Below are positions 19,798 to 29,984 of a stretch of DNA of 64,000 nucleotides, in pieces (within the stretch, counting starts at the first letter, position 1; each line of letters opens with the position of its first letter). This DNA is from Ruegeria atlantica (GTDB lineage: Bacteria > Pseudomonadota > Alphaproteobacteria > Rhodobacterales > Rhodobacteraceae): contig NZ_WQFE01000004.1 in NCBI RefSeq assembly GCF_013033965.1, positions 124,001 to 188,000 on the forward strand, read 5' to 3'. The position numbers and the translations under genes were made by a program. The notes under the pieces are model-generated. The model had not been told where the DNA came from. It worked only from the letters and a program-made list of their open reading frames with translations, and did no database searches.

Positions 19798-20391
19798 TTA
19801 TGCGCGGCTTTTACGCGTCCCGCTGACCAACCGAACCGGCGTACCATCGGACAGGTAAAGCCGTTCCCAAATTATCTGGCCCGCACTAATCCTGATCTGA
19901 TCATGCCGAACCTCAGAAGTAACAAAGGCTTTGGGTTCCGGGTGCTGCAGATCCCACCAACCGTCATTCTGCAACTCAGCCTCGGCCTGCCGGATTTCGT
20001 CTGTCGCAAACTGCCACAGTGGTACGCCCAGCAATGCACTCTGACTGGTTTTCCAATCGCGCGCACGACTGGCCGAATATGCCAGACACTTGTGGCTGGC
20101 CTCTTCCACCAGATGGATACAGTCGCTTGACGTTTCCACCAACCTCTTCAGGGCGCTGTCATCTCGTCTGGATGAACCAATGGCAGAAAACACCGCGGCC
20201 TGTACCTCTGGATCCGGGGTTTGAACGCCGTTTTCCCATCTTGAGATGGTAGTTTGGTCAACCCGCAACAACTCGGCAAGCGCTGACTGCTTGAACCCCA
20301 CAGACCTGCGTATCCGTTTCAAACGCGGGCCGAAGGCCGGATACCCTGACCCGATTGGTCTGCTTTGGAGTGTGACTGTGGGCTCTGCCAT
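19798..20391 (-). CDS. XRE-family transcriptional regulator with PAS-like C-terminal region
   Basis: This 197-residue protein has a Cro/C1-type helix-turn-helix at about residues 20-75 (LKRIRRSVGFKQSALAELL, then DQTTISRWENG). The remaining 110 residues (SSDCIHLVEEASHKCLAYS, WWDLQHPEPKAFVT) look like a PAS-type sensory fold, a weak judgement. The start at 20391 is fixed by GGGAGG five bases upstream. It precedes the MFS gene and probably controls it. ntrX ends 18 bases upstream on the same strand, so ntrX readthrough is possible. Confidence 0.8.
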   Translation of the reverse strand: MAEPTVTLQSRPIGSGYPAFGPRLKRIRRSVGFKQSALAELLRVDQTTISRWENGVQTPDPEVQAAVFSAIGSSRRDDSALKRLVETSSDCIHLVEEASHKCLAYSASRARDWKTSQSALLGVPLWQFATDEIRQAEAELQNDGWWDLQHPEPKAFVTSEVRHDQIRISAGQIIWERLYLSDGTPVRLVSGTRKSRA

Positions 20392-20408
20392 CAATGCCTC
20401 CCGGCGGA

Positions 20409-21818
20409 TCACTCCGCCGGTTCTGGTTCGTCGATTTGCGCAACCCGCGCTCCGGATTTGTTCGACGTCACAACACCCAGCGACTTCAACTTGCGGTGCA
20501 ACGCGCTGCGTTCCATACCGACAAAGCTGGCGGTCCGGCTGATATTGCCGCCGAAACGGTTGATTTGTGTCAGCAAGTACTCGCGTTCGAACGCCTCGCG
20601 CGCTTCGCGCAGCGGCAAGGTCGCCAACGCACCGGACAACACCACGCGGCCCGAGTCGTCGGTTTTCTCTTCTTCGGTCGGCAATTCACGAGCTTCGATC
20701 GGGCCTGTTCCATCGCCCAGGATCAGGACACGCTCGATCAGGTTCTTCAGCTGACGCACATTGCCGGGCCAGGTCATGGTCTGCAACAACGCCACCGCCT
20801 CTTCCGAGATCTCGCGAATGGGCAAGCCCTGGGATTCGTTGCACATTTCAATGAAATGCTGTGCCAGAACGGGAATGTCCTCACGCCGTTCCTCCAGCGA
20901 CGGGACGGCAACCGGCACAACGTTCAGACGGTGATACAACTCTTCGCGGAACCGGTCGGCTTCGATTTCGTCCTCAAGATCGCGGTTCGTGGATGAGATA
21001 ACCCTCAGATCCACACGCACTTTGTCGGACCCGCCTACCCTTTGGAACTGCTGGTCGACCAGAACCCGCAGGATCTTGGATTGTGTCCCCAACGGCATGT
21101 CGGCCACTTCGTCAAAGTAGACCACGCCGCCATGGGCCTCTTCCAGCAAGCCGGATTCGATCCCGCGTTCGGATGACTCGCGCCCGAACAGCACCTCTTC
21201 AACGCGCTCAGGTTCGATCCCCGCGCAGTTGACGGTGACGAACGGCGCATTGGCACGGTTGGAATGGGCGTGGATATAACGGGCCGCAATCTCTTTGCCC
21301 GACCCGGCCGGACCACTCAGCATTACACGGCCGTTTGACTTGGTAACCTTGTCCAACTGGCCCTGCATCGCCCGGAACGAGGCCGATTTGCCGATCATGT
21401 CCGAGTTGGTAACCTCACGCCGCTTGAGCGAGGCATTCTCGCGACGCAGGCGCGACGTTTCCATGGCGCGGCGGATCACAACCATCAACTGGTCTATGTT
21501 AAATGGCTTTTCGATAAAGTCGTAAGCGCCCTGCTTGATGGCTGCGACGGCAATTTCGATGTTGCCATGGCCGGAAATGATCACCACTGGAACATCGGGA
21601 TTGTCGCGTTTGACCGCCTTCAGGATGTCGATCCCGTCCATGCGGCTGTCCTTGAGCCAGATATCAAGGATCAACAGTCCCGGTGGCTCGGAGTTAATTG
21701 ACGACATACACTCATCCGAGTTTGCCGCCAGTCGGGTTGAATAGCCTTCGTCCTCCAGAATGTCGGACACCAGCTCGCGAATATCGCGTTCGTCATCTAC
21801 GATCAGAATGTCGCTCAT
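20409..21818 (-). CDS. ntrX: Response regulator NtrX
   Basis: NtrX is the response regulator partner of NtrY in nitrogen, redox and envelope regulation of alphaproteobacteria. The 469 residues comprise a receiver (phospho-acceptor D52), an AAA+ domain (GPAGSGKEIAARY Walker A, YFDEVADM Walker B) and a Fis-type HTH (GGNISRTASFVGMERSALH). The GAFTGA loop that contacts sigma-54 is missing; the segment between Walker motifs reads LFGRESSERGIESG. Its ATG overlaps the ntrY stop (ATGA, 21815-21818). Confidence 0.95.
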   Translation of the reverse strand: MSDILIVDDERDIRELVSDILEDEGYSTRLAANSDECMSSINSEPPGLLILDIWLKDSRMDGIDILKAVKRDNPDVPVVIISGHGNIEIAVAAIKQGAYDFIEKPFNIDQLMVVIRRAMETSRLRRENASLKRREVTNSDMIGKSASFRAMQGQLDKVTKSNGRVMLSGPAGSGKEIAARYIHAHSNRANAPFVTVNCAGIEPERVEEVLFGRESSERGIESGLLEEAHGGVVYFDEVADMPLGTQSKILRVLVDQQFQRVGGSDKVRVDLRVISSTNRDLEDEIEADRFREELYHRLNVVPVAVPSLEERREDIPVLAQHFIEMCNESQGLPIREISEEAVALLQTMTWPGNVRQLKNLIERVLILGDGTGPIEARELPTEEEKTDDSGRVVLSGALATLPLREAREAFEREYLLTQINRFGGNISRTASFVGMERSALHRKLKSLGVVTSNKSGARVAQIDEPEPAE

Positions 21819-24103
21819 CTTTGGCCTGCTTTCAGTTTGTTAGTATGAATTGCCTGCTGTTGTGGCGCTGAATTCTGGGGTGATTTGCCCCCCGGCAAAC
21901 GGATCACGGCCATCGCACCGAAATGGTCCTGTCCGTCGAAAACGGGCGCATCTTCCAAAGTCAGCGCTCCGCCATGTTCTTCTATGATTTTTTTGACGAT
22001 GGGCAGGCCCAGACCCGTGCCCTCGTCGCGAGTGGTGACATAGGGTTCAAACAAACGCGCTCGATCTTCGGGCAGCCCTATACCATTGTCAGCAATTGTT
22101 ATGACCGTACCCGCATCATCGTTGGATACATCCACTTTGATCTGTGGCTTCAGGTTACCAGGCGGACCTTTTTTCTTAAGTGTTTCAATGGCCTCACCCG
22201 CGTTCTTGATCAAATTCGTCAATGCCTGGTTCAACATTGTCGCATCTACATCCGCCAGGATGGGTTTGTCCGGCAGGGTCGCGTCGATCTGCACATCCGG
22301 CTGTCCGGCTTGCTGCAACAAAACGGCTTCGCGCACCAGTCCGACGATGTCTTCTTCACGCCGGTCGGGTTCAGGCATCCGCGCGAATTTTGAAAACTCA
22401 TCCACAATCCGCCGCAGATCATTGGTCTGCCGCACAATCACATCGGTCATGGATTCAAGGCTGTCACAATCCTCTTCGTCCAGTTTGCGAGAGAACTTGC
22501 GCTTGATCCGTTCCGCACTGAGTTGGATCGGCGTAAGCGGGTTCTTGATCTCATGCGCAATGCGGCGAGCGACGTCGCCCCAAGCCGCCATACGCTGTGC
22601 ACTGACCAGATCGGTCACATCGTCAAAGGCCACCACGTAGCCTTCCAAACCGCCATCCTCGCCACGCCGGATCGCCATACGGACCAACAGGTTTTCCAAC
22701 CGCCCCTTTCGCGTCACCTTAATCTCACCCTGCACGGCCTCTTGGCCGCTGTCCTTCAGGCTTTCAAATAAAGGAAGAAATTCCGGAACCGCGATGCCGA
22801 TGGCCAAGTGTTCTTCCCCGCGCGACCAATCCAAAAGACGCTCAGCCGAGCGGTTTACGAAAGTAACACATCCATCTGAATCAACGCCAACCACACCGGA
22901 GGTCACAGAACTGAGCACCGAGTCGAACAGCCGACGACGGCGTTCGATCTGGCGCGTGTTTTCAAGAAGCGTGTCGCGTTGTCCTTTAAGTTGTCGCGTC
23001 ATCTGATTGAAATAACGGCCTAACATGGCAATCTCGTCATCGCTGGCCTCTTCGATGACTTGAACGCTCAGATCCCCGGCGCCGACTCTTTGTGCGGCTG
23101 TTGTCAGACGGCCGACTGGGCGCGACAGGCGTTCGGCGAACCACATTCCCAGCGACATCGCAGCAAGGATCAGGATGACGGCAAAGCCTAGGTACAAAAG
23201 CCCGAACTCGAACAGAACCCGCCCTCGTTCGCTTTCCAGTTGCTGGTAAAACTGAACCGTTTCCTTGGTGTCATCCAGCAGCGTCAGCAGTTCACCGTCC
23301 ACTTCGCGGCTGACATACAGATAGCGATCGAGATAGGCCTGCAACGGCACCAGCGCGCGGAATTCGTTGTTTTGCCAATCTGCGATGATGATCAGGCCAC
23401 TGTCGGTTGCCTCAACCATCTGCTCCGGCGTCGGCTCCTCATAGTTGAACAAGTACGAGCGGTCGCCGCGGGATTTGATTTCGCCACTGCCATCAATAAC
23501 ATACGCCTCGCGCAGGCCCCGCTGAATCTGCGATTGCCCCTGCGCCAGAACCTCACGCAGTTCCGCGTCCGAGATGTAGTAATCCAATGATCGCGCGTTA
23601 TCGAGGAAACGGGACAGAACAATTGCGTCCTGTGTCAGACCGCTGCGGTGTTCAAGCTCATAAGCTTCGGCGGCGGACAGGGATGATCCGACGACCTGCC
23701 GAACCCGATCCGAAAACCATCCCTCAAGCCCGATATTCACCGTCAGACCGGCAAAAATCGCAACGGTCACCGTTGGCACCAAGGCCAGCAACGTAAACGC
23801 CCCGATCAGCCGCAGGTGCAGACGGGACCCGGCAGATTTTGCCCGGCGCGCAGCGATCAGGCTGCCGACCTGACCCAGAACCAACGCCGCAACAACGAGC
23901 ACATAGACCAGATCGGCCAGCAGAATCAGCCGCAGCGTCGGCGCTGCCGAACCCAAGTCAAACGGACCGATGACCAAATACGTAGCCAGCGCCAAAAGCG
24001 GCCCCAAAAGGACCAGCCCCAAGGTGCTAAAATTGCGCAGTTTTCGGGATTTCCGCCACCGATCAATCGATAGGATCAGCCCGCTCTGTGCTCGGGTTGC
24101 CAC
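21815..24103 (-). CDS. ntrY: Sensor histidine kinase NtrY
   Basis: NtrY is a membrane kinase that phosphorylates NtrX. The 762 residues include several N-terminal membrane segments around a periplasmic region, another membrane segment, HAMP (SRPVGRLTTAAQRVGAG), a PAS domain with a linker, the phospho-acceptor H517 in RIAHEIKNPLTPIQ, and an ATPase domain with N-, G1- (DNGIGLP) and G2- (GTGLGLPIVKKI) boxes. It is cotranscribed with ntrX. A 99-base gap separates it from ntrC and could hold a separate ntrYX promoter. Confidence 0.96.
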   Translation of the reverse strand: MATRAQSGLILSIDRWRKSRKLRNFSTLGLVLLGPLLALATYLVIGPFDLGSAAPTLRLILLADLVYVLVVAALVLGQVGSLIAARRAKSAGSRLHLRLIGAFTLLALVPTVTVAIFAGLTVNIGLEGWFSDRVRQVVGSSLSAAEAYELEHRSGLTQDAIVLSRFLDNARSLDYYISDAELREVLAQGQSQIQRGLREAYVIDGSGEIKSRGDRSYLFNYEEPTPEQMVEATDSGLIIIADWQNNEFRALVPLQAYLDRYLYVSREVDGELLTLLDDTKETVQFYQQLESERGRVLFEFGLLYLGFAVILILAAMSLGMWFAERLSRPVGRLTTAAQRVGAGDLSVQVIEEASDDEIAMLGRYFNQMTRQLKGQRDTLLENTRQIERRRRLFDSVLSSVTSGVVGVDSDGCVTFVNRSAERLLDWSRGEEHLAIGIAVPEFLPLFESLKDSGQEAVQGEIKVTRKGRLENLLVRMAIRRGEDGGLEGYVVAFDDVTDLVSAQRMAAWGDVARRIAHEIKNPLTPIQLSAERIKRKFSRKLDEEDCDSLESMTDVIVRQTNDLRRIVDEFSKFARMPEPDRREEDIVGLVREAVLLQQAGQPDVQIDATLPDKPILADVDATMLNQALTNLIKNAGEAIETLKKKGPPGNLKPQIKVDVSNDDAGTVITIADNGIGLPEDRARLFEPYVTTRDEGTGLGLPIVKKIIEEHGGALTLEDAPVFDGQDHFGAMAVIRLPGGKSPQNSAPQQQAIHTNKLKAGQR

Positions 24104-24202
24104 CGTCTGCCCTCATCCTGATGTGCCGCTTTCGCGGCTTACCGCCATATCTCGTGGTCGTTGCCGGGCCTGTACCCGGATGCCACGCTTTGTGTGGCGA
24201 TA

Positions 24203-25570
24203 TTACATCAGTTTGCGTCGACGTGTCACCTGAATATCGAGTTCAGTGATTTTTTTACGAAGCGTATTCCTGTTGATCCCCAGCAAATCCGCACATTTCG
24301 CCTGATTTCCGCCGGTTGCGTCCAACGCTTGCTCGATCAGTGGAGCCTCAACCTCTCGCAGAATGCGTTGATACAAGCCCGGAGGCGGCAATAAATTGCC
24401 GTGCAAATCGAAATAGCGGCGTAAATGACGGGCGACAGAGGCCGAAAGTTTTTCACGCTCACCGCCGCCCAGAATCGGTTCGGCTTCGGGTTGGCTGCCC
24501 AAAACCATCTCAACCTCGGACTTCGAGATTTCTTCAGCCCGGCTGGTCAGGCTCAGACGCCGGATTGCGTTTTCAAGCTGCCGAACGTTTCCGGGCCAGG
24601 AGTATCGCCGTACCAGTTCTACGGCCTCGGGGCTGAGCCAGCGCTTTGTGCCGTGTTCGCGCTCTTCTCGTGCGAGGAAATGGTCGGCAAGCAGAGTGAT
24701 ATCGTCCACCCGTTCCCGCAGAGCAGGCACATGGATCGTTGCACCGCACAGCCTATAATACAGATCCTGACGCACGCGCCCGCTCTCCATGGCCTCGGTC
24801 AGATCAGATTGGCTGGTCGCCATGAAGCGCGGGACATGATCGCTGGGCGTGTCCATCATCCGGACAATACGCGCCTGCACCTCATCCTCGATATCAGCGA
24901 TCTCATCAATCAGCAGAGTACCGCCGCGAACCCTTGCCATAACGCGAGCAGGCCCTTCGAGGTCACGCAGGTCGCCGGCGGTTGCGGTGACAAAGGGCAG
25001 CGTGCGCCGATCCGAGAAATCGTGAATGGCCCGTGCGATCAAAGACTTGCCGGTGCCACTTTCACCAGAGATCATGACGGACAAGTCCGTATTCATCACC
25101 CGCGCCACAAGCCTGTAAAGCGCTTGCATCACCGCAGTTCGCCCAACCAGCGGCAATTCCTCCGGCCGGTCTTCCGCAGGCACCACCGCGTCGGCCTGCA
25201 CGCGTTGCTTTTGTTCCAAAGCTCGTGCAGTCCGCTTCATCAGGTCCGGCAGATCAAATGGCTTGGGCAGATAGTCATATGCATCCGCTTCTGCCGCCTG
25301 AATAGCGGTCATGATGGTGTTCTGTGCTGAAATCACGATGACTGGCAGCCCCGGACGGTCCTGCGCGATCTTGGGCAGCATCTCGAGCCCATTGCCATCC
25401 GGCATGACCACGTCCGAGATAACAACGTCCCCTTTGCCCTCGCCAACCCAGCGCATCAGAGTTGTCAGCGAGGATGTCGCATGCACCTTGCACCCGGCCC
25501 GTGTCAGGGCCTGGGTCAGAACGGTTCGAATTGTCCGATCGTCATCTGCGACAAGTACTGTGCCATCCAT
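24203..25570 (-). CDS. ntrC: Nitrogen regulator NtrC (NR-I), GAFTGA-less
   Basis: NtrC activates nitrogen-scavenging genes once phosphorylated by NtrB. The 455-residue protein has a receiver with acceptor D53, an AAA+ domain ([24 protein letters not shown]) and a Fis-type HTH ([22 protein letters not shown]). The GAFTGA motif is absent: Walker A runs on to [20 protein letters not shown] and then Walker B with a shortened insertion. This matches Rhodobacter capsulatus NtrC, which is known to activate with sigma-70 polymerase. The gene follows ntrB by 45 bases. Confidence 0.95.
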   Translation of the reverse strand: MDGTVLVADDDRTIRTVLTQALTRAGCKVHATSSLTTLMRWVGEGKGDVVISDVVMPDGNGLEMLPKIAQDRPGLPVIVISAQNTIMTAIQAAEADAYDYLPKPFDLPDLMKRTARALEQKQRVQADAVVPAEDRPEELPLVGRTAVMQALYRLVARVMNTDLSVMISGESGTGKSLIARAIHDFSDRRTLPFVTATAGDLRDLEGPARVMARVRGGTLLIDEIADIEDEVQARIVRMMDTPSDHVPRFMATSQSDLTEAMESGRVRQDLYYRLCGATIHVPALRERVDDITLLADHFLAREEREHGTKRWLSPEAVELVRRYSWPGNVRQLENAIRRLSLTSRAEEISKSEVEMVLGSQPEAEPILGGGEREKLSASVARHLRRYFDLHGNLLPPPGLYQRILREVEAPLIEQALDATGGNQAKCADLLGINRNTLRKKITELDIQVTRRRKLM

Positions 25571-25615
25571 CGTTGCTCTCCTTACTTTCTCTGCCCGGCT
25601 GGTCCGCCTCAGGTT

Positions 25616-26671
25616 TCACCGCGGTGCTCGCCTGAGGGACAAACGAAATACTGTGTGTCCCGGAACCGACTCGGCCAAAATCCAGCCGTCATGGTCCGAG
25701 ATGATTTTACTGACCAGCGCCAGCCCAAGGCCGGTGCCGTTTTCCTTGCCCGACACAAACGGATCGAAAATGTCGCTGCGGATTTTCTCTGGTAGCCCCG
25801 GACCGTCGTCGATGATTTCGATCTGCAGCGGAAGGGAATGCCCCGAACCGTCACTGCGACGAAGGCGGAAGGAATGCTCAAAATAAGTGCGCAGACGGAT
25901 TGTCCCGCCTTTGGGAGACGCCTCGGACGCATTCTTGAGCAGGTTCAGGACCACCTGCAAAAGCTGATCCGGGTCACCATAGGCCATTGGCAGCGATGGA
26001 TCGTAGTCCTCGATAATCGTCATATGCGCGCCAAATCCCAGCAGTGCCGAGCGCCGCGCGCGGTCCAGAACGTCGTGAATATTAACCGGTTTGAAATCAG
26101 GCTGGGACAGGTTTCCAAACTGCTCAACCTGCTCCAAAAGCTTCACGATCCGGCGGCTTTCGGCCACGATAAGATCTGTAAGTTCAAGATCTTCCTGACT
26201 GATATTCATACTCAAAAGCTGCGCGGCCCCGGTAATCCCTGCCAGCGGGTTCTTGATTTCATGCGCCAGCATCTCGGCCATGCCAATCGCGGATTGGGCG
26301 GCTGACTTCACTGTGTTTCCGCGCGTCATCCGTCCGGCCAGTTCGCGCGGTGAAATGGTCATGATCATTGACCCCGGATGCCCAAGCAGCGGTGCAATCT
26401 GCAGAGCGCATTGCAACGGAGCCCGGTTGCCCGACCCGACATCCACATCATTCACAAACAGCGGAGTGCCCTGCTCGCGTGCGCGCAGAAACGCTTCTTC
26501 CAGCGGGGCATCAACTGCGATCTGGTCCCAAACCGGGTGACCGATGACCGCCTTGCGGGATGCGTTCAGAAATCCCTCTCCGGCGGAATTCACATCTGAG
26601 ATCCGATCATCAGAATCAATGATGAATGCCGGAACAGGAAGCGAGGCCCAGATGCTTTGATCCGAGTTCAT
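25616..26671 (-). CDS. ntrB: Nitrogen sensor kinase/phosphatase NtrB (NR-II)
   Basis: NtrB phosphorylates or dephosphorylates NtrC under control of PII proteins. The 351-residue soluble protein has an N-terminal PAS domain, an H-box with H137 (LAHEIKNPLAGI) and a C-terminal ATPase domain with DDGPGLP and GTGLGLALVSKI. Its ATG overlaps the dusB stop (ATGA at 26668-26671), the well-known nifR3-ntrB coupling of Rhodobacter. Confidence 0.96.
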   Translation of the reverse strand: MNSDQSIWASLPVPAFIIDSDDRISDVNSAGEGFLNASRKAVIGHPVWDQIAVDAPLEEAFLRAREQGTPLFVNDVDVGSGNRAPLQCALQIAPLLGHPGSMIMTISPRELAGRMTRGNTVKSAAQSAIGMAEMLAHEIKNPLAGITGAAQLLSMNISQEDLELTDLIVAESRRIVKLLEQVEQFGNLSQPDFKPVNIHDVLDRARRSALLGFGAHMTIIEDYDPSLPMAYGDPDQLLQVVLNLLKNASEASPKGGTIRLRTYFEHSFRLRRSDGSGHSLPLQIEIIDDGPGLPEKIRSDIFDPFVSGKENGTGLGLALVSKIISDHDGWILAESVPGHTVFRLSLRRAPR

Positions 26672-27651
26672 GCCGCTGCCTCCGTATTTCCACCCAACGC
26701 ATCGCCCAACAGGCGCAACACCTCGGCGGTGTCCCTTGAGGTCAGCACTGCACGGCGCAAGGTTGCCGGGGTCACGGCCTCATCCATGTACCAACCCAGA
26801 TGCTTGCGCGCCACACGCAGGCCCAGATCGGTGCCGTAGAAGGCCAGCATCGCCTCATAGTGGCCGCGCACCATGTCGATCAGGTCGGCATTGGCAGGAA
26901 CCGCTGGTGCCTGTGTTCCATACAAGTCGTGGCAGATTTGAGCCAACAACCACGGCTTCCCCTGCGCCCCGCGTCCAACCATGACGCCATCCGCGCCAGA
27001 TTGATCCAAAGCCGTGCGTGCCGCATTGGAGCCCACGATATCTCCGTTCGCGATCACAGGAATCGAGACCGCCTCTTTCACCGAGCGGATCGCCTGCCAG
27101 TCTGCATGCCCCTTGTAGAACTGGCATCGCGTCCGACCGTGGATCGTGACCAGTTGGACGCCCGCGTCCTGAGCCCGACGCGCCACGTCTGGCGCGTTCA
27201 GCAGGTTGTCATCCCAGCCCAGTCGGGTTTTCAGAGTGACCGGGACATCAACGGCCTCGACCACCGCCTCGATCAGCGTCAGCGCGTGATCCGGCGTTTT
27301 CAACAGCGCCGAGCCGGAATAACCGTTTGTCACTTTCTTAGCTGGGCACCCCATGTTGATGTCGATCACCCGTGCCCCACGATCGGCCACCTGACGCGCC
27401 GCTTCGGCCATCCAATGCGCATCGCGCCCGGCCAGTTGAACGGCGGTGTTTTCGACGTCGGCAGACAACTCGGCCCGTTCCCGCACCCCCGGTTTGGCCT
27501 GCACCATCTCCTGACTGGCGACCATTTCACTTACGACCATGCCTGCGCCAAAGCGCATCACCAGATCGCGGAACGGTCGATCAGTGATCCCCGCCATCGG
27601 GGCCAACATGACCGGCGGGTTCAGGGTTTTGTCAGCGAGTTGCAGAGTCAA
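26668..27651 (-). CDS. dusB: tRNA-dihydrouridine synthase (DusB, NifR3)
   Basis: This FMN enzyme reduces uridines in tRNA D-loops. The 327-residue protein has the TIM-barrel motifs MLAPMAGITDRPFR (flavin binding), NMGCPAKKV with the catalytic cysteine, HGRTR and NGDI. It is the first gene of the dusB-ntrB-ntrC operon, historically nifR3 in Rhodobacter capsulatus. A 185-base divergent gap separates it from ispDF and should hold the operon promoter; I could not pick one clearly on the minus strand. Confidence 0.96.
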   Translation of the reverse strand: MTLQLADKTLNPPVMLAPMAGITDRPFRDLVMRFGAGMVVSEMVASQEMVQAKPGVRERAELSADVENTAVQLAGRDAHWMAEAARQVADRGARVIDINMGCPAKKVTNGYSGSALLKTPDHALTLIEAVVEAVDVPVTLKTRLGWDDNLLNAPDVARRAQDAGVQLVTIHGRTRCQFYKGHADWQAIRSVKEAVSIPVIANGDIVGSNAARTALDQSGADGVMVGRGAQGKPWLLAQICHDLYGTQAPAVPANADLIDMVRGHYEAMLAFYGTDLGLRVARKHLGWYMDEAVTPATLRRAVLTSRDTAEVLRLLGDALGGNTEAAA

Positions 27652-27836
27652 CGTGCTTAATCCTTGGGCAGTTGCGACTTAGATATCGAATTCGGCGCAT
27701 ATGAACAACAAAACTGAGGGAAACAAGCCTGCAAAATCATCACCTGCCCATTTTTTAGGCAACTTGACGCGGGTGATTGCCTCTACATTCACCGCAGCTT
27801 AAACACTGCGCTCAAATCACCGGAGAATTCGCCTAA

Positions 27837-28967
27837 ATGACCACCGCCGCCATCATCGTCGCCGCAGGACGCGGACTGCGCGCCGGGGGCGGCATGCCCA
27901 AGCAATGGCGCCCCCTTGCCGGGCGTCGGGTTGCGGATTGGACGATCGACCGGTTCCGTAGGCAGGTCGACCATATCGTTCTGGTCCTGTCCGAGGATGA
28001 CCAAAACGCATGGGATGAGTTTTCCGGCTCGGATCTTCTGCTGGCAATAGGTGGCCGTGATCGCGCTGGATCGGTGCGGAATGGGCTTGATGCACTTGCC
28101 GACCTTGGGGTCGAGCATGTCTTGGTTCACGATATCGCCCGCCCCTGCGTCAGCCGCCGGGCCATTCAGGACGTACTGGCGGCCCTGATCCGGCATGAAG
28201 CTGCGGCCCCTGGCCTGGCAGTCACAGATGCGCTTTGGACCGGCGATGGAGCCGTCGTAACGGGAACGCAGGACCGAGCCGGTCTTTTTGCAGCACAGAC
28301 CCCGCAGGGCTTTCATTATGACGCGATTGTTGCGGCACATGCCGCCCATCCCGGCGGCGCAGCGGACGATGTCGAGGTCGCCCGTGCTTCAGGCATGGAC
28401 GTGGCCATTGTGCCCGGCGATGCGGACAACATCAAAATCACTAGGCCCGAGGATTTTGACCGGGCGGAACGCATATTGAGGACCGATATGGATGTAAGAT
28501 TGGGCAACGGATACGACGTGCATCGGTTCGGCGACGGGGATCATGTGATCCTGTGCGGCGTCAAGGTTCCGCATGATCGGGGCCTTCAGGGTCACTCAGA
28601 CGCGGATGTTGGCATGCACGCCGTAACCGACGCGATCTATGGCGCGCTGGCACAGGGCGATATCGGCCAGCACTTTCCGCCATCGGACCCACAATGGAAA
28701 GGCGCGGCAAGCGAGATCTTCCTGCGCCACGCGGTCGAGCTGGCCGGGCAGATGGGCTACAGCATCTCAAACGTCGATTGCACGCTGGTTTGTGAGTATC
28801 CCAAGATCGGCCCTCACGCGCCTGCAATGCGCGAAGAAATGGCCCAGATCATGGGGTTGCGCGACGATCAGGTCTCGGTCAAGGCGACCACGTCTGAACG
28901 TCTGGGCTTTACCGGGCGCAGTGAAGGCATCGCCTCGCTCGCCACAGCTTGTCTGGTGAAATCATGA
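27837..28967 (+). CDS. ispDF: Bifunctional IspD/IspF (MEP pathway)
   Basis: This fused enzyme makes CDP-methylerythritol (IspD, residues 1-217) and then 2C-methyl-D-erythritol 2,4-cyclodiphosphate (IspF, residues 218-376) in isoprenoid synthesis. IspD shows the N-terminal [16 protein letters not shown] nucleotide loop, and IspF shows metal ligands D227, H229 (GYDVHRF) and H261. The fusion is normal in alphaproteobacteria. CGGAG precedes the ATG. A possible -35 TTGACG lies at 27764 with only a weak -10. The TGA overlaps the pgpA ATG. Confidence 0.97.
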   Translation: MTTAAIIVAAGRGLRAGGGMPKQWRPLAGRRVADWTIDRFRRQVDHIVLVLSEDDQNAWDEFSGSDLLLAIGGRDRAGSVRNGLDALADLGVEHVLVHDIARPCVSRRAIQDVLAALIRHEAAAPGLAVTDALWTGDGAVVTGTQDRAGLFAAQTPQGFHYDAIVAAHAAHPGGAADDVEVARASGMDVAIVPGDADNIKITRPEDFDRAERILRTDMDVRLGNGYDVHRFGDGDHVILCGVKVPHDRGLQGHSDADVGMHAVTDAIYGALAQGDIGQHFPPSDPQWKGAASEIFLRHAVELAGQMGYSISNVDCTLVCEYPKIGPHAPAMREEMAQIMGLRDDQVSVKATTSERLGFTGRSEGIASLATACLVKS

Positions 28968-29461
28968 CCGCCGCGCGCCTGATCGGAACTGTTTGCGGCG
29001 TCGGATATCTGCGCCCCGCGCCCGGAACCTGGGGATCGCTGGCCGCCCTGCCCTTGGCTTGGGGTCTGCATACGCTGGGTGGGTTTCCCTTACTGGTCAT
29101 CGCCACTGTTGCCGTTTTTGTTGCCGGCCTTTGGGCCACCAAGGTGATGACCGCAGGGCAGGACGATCACGACCCGTCCGAAATCGTCATCGACGAGGTT
29201 GCCGGACAGTTCATCGCACTCTGGGCTATTTCCTACCCCTCTTGGGCGCATGGGATTGATATCACCGCCCTTTGGCCCGGCTGGATCGCGGGTTTCCTTC
29301 TGTTTCGCTTGTTCGACATCACCAAACCCGGCCCTGTCGGTTGGGCGGACCGCAAGGGTGATGCGATGGGGGTGATGCTGGACGATGTGATTGCAGGCGT
29401 TTTTGCCGGGATCGGTATTTTGATCCTTGCTGTTATCTCACACGGGGTTCTGGGCCTGTGA
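28964..29461 (+). CDS. pgpA: Phosphatidylglycerophosphatase A
   Basis: PgpA dephosphorylates phosphatidylglycerophosphate at the inner membrane to give phosphatidylglycerol. The 165-residue protein starts with the family signature [18 protein letters not shown] and carries [13 protein letters not shown], holding the conserved acidic metal-binding residues, between three to four hydrophobic segments. The start at 28964 overlaps the ispDF stop (ATGA). Its TGA overlaps the next gene's GTG (GTGA). Confidence 0.93.
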   Translation: MTAARLIGTVCGVGYLRPAPGTWGSLAALPLAWGLHTLGGFPLLVIATVAVFVAGLWATKVMTAGQDDHDPSEIVIDEVAGQFIALWAISYPSWAHGIDITALWPGWIAGFLLFRLFDITKPGPVGWADRKGDAMGVMLDDVIAGVFAGIGILILAVISHGVLGL

Positions 29462-29940
29462 CCGTTGCGGACCTGCTTGACCGCGCCAAGGCGCAAGGTG
29501 TGATGATCGCTACAGCCGAAAGCTGCACTGGCGGTATGGTCGCCGCTGCGCTGACGCATATTCCAGGCAGTTCGGCCGTGGTGGATCGCGGTTTTGTCAC
29601 TTACACCAATGATGCTAAGCAACAGATGCTGGGCGTAAATGCCGAGACTCTGGAAACCCATGGCGCTGTGTCCGAAGAAGTCGCGCTGGAGATGGCAGAG
29701 GGTGCATTGAAGAACTCGCAGGCCCAACTGACCGTTTCGATCACCGGCATCGCAGGCCCCGGCGGATCTGAATTCAAGCCAGAAGGCCGCGTTTGCTTTG
29801 GGCTCGCTGCCGACGGGCAGAAGACAAAGACCGAAACGGTCGAATTCGGGGCGTTGGGACGTGACAAGGTCCGCATTGCGGCCCGCGATCATGCCCTGAA
29901 CCTGCTGTCGCACGGCATTTCGTTGTTCGCTCAAAAATAA
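29458..29940 (+). CDS. pncC: Nicotinamide-nucleotide amidase (CinA C-terminal family)
   Basis: This 160-residue stand-alone CinA C-terminal domain probably deamidates nicotinamide mononucleotide in pyridine nucleotide recycling. The signature ATAESCTGGMVAAALT holds the catalytic serine, followed by GSSAVVDRGFVTYTN and SITGIAGPGG. It starts with GTG in a four-base overlap with pgpA, so ispDF-pgpA-pncC form one operon. Full-length CinA would have an N-terminal molybdopterin-binding-like domain, which is absent here, as is common in Rhodobacteraceae. Confidence 0.93.
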   Translation: MTVADLLDRAKAQGVMIATAESCTGGMVAAALTHIPGSSAVVDRGFVTYTNDAKQQMLGVNAETLETHGAVSEEVALEMAEGALKNSQAQLTVSITGIAGPGGSEFKPEGRVCFGLAADGQKTKTETVEFGALGRDKVRIAARDHALNLLSHGISLFAQK

Positions 29941-29955
29941 AGCACTCTGTACCTT

Positions 29956-29984
29956 TTGACGCCCATTTAATCATCGGTTGATAA
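29956..29984 (+). promoter_or_regulatory. Sigma-70-type promoter for amtB
   Basis: TTGACG at 29956-29961 and TGATAA at 29979-29984 are spaced by exactly 17 bases, a near-consensus housekeeping promoter. It lies 110 bases before amtB. No properly spaced sigma-54 GG-N10-GC element is seen in the same gap. Confidence 0.55.
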
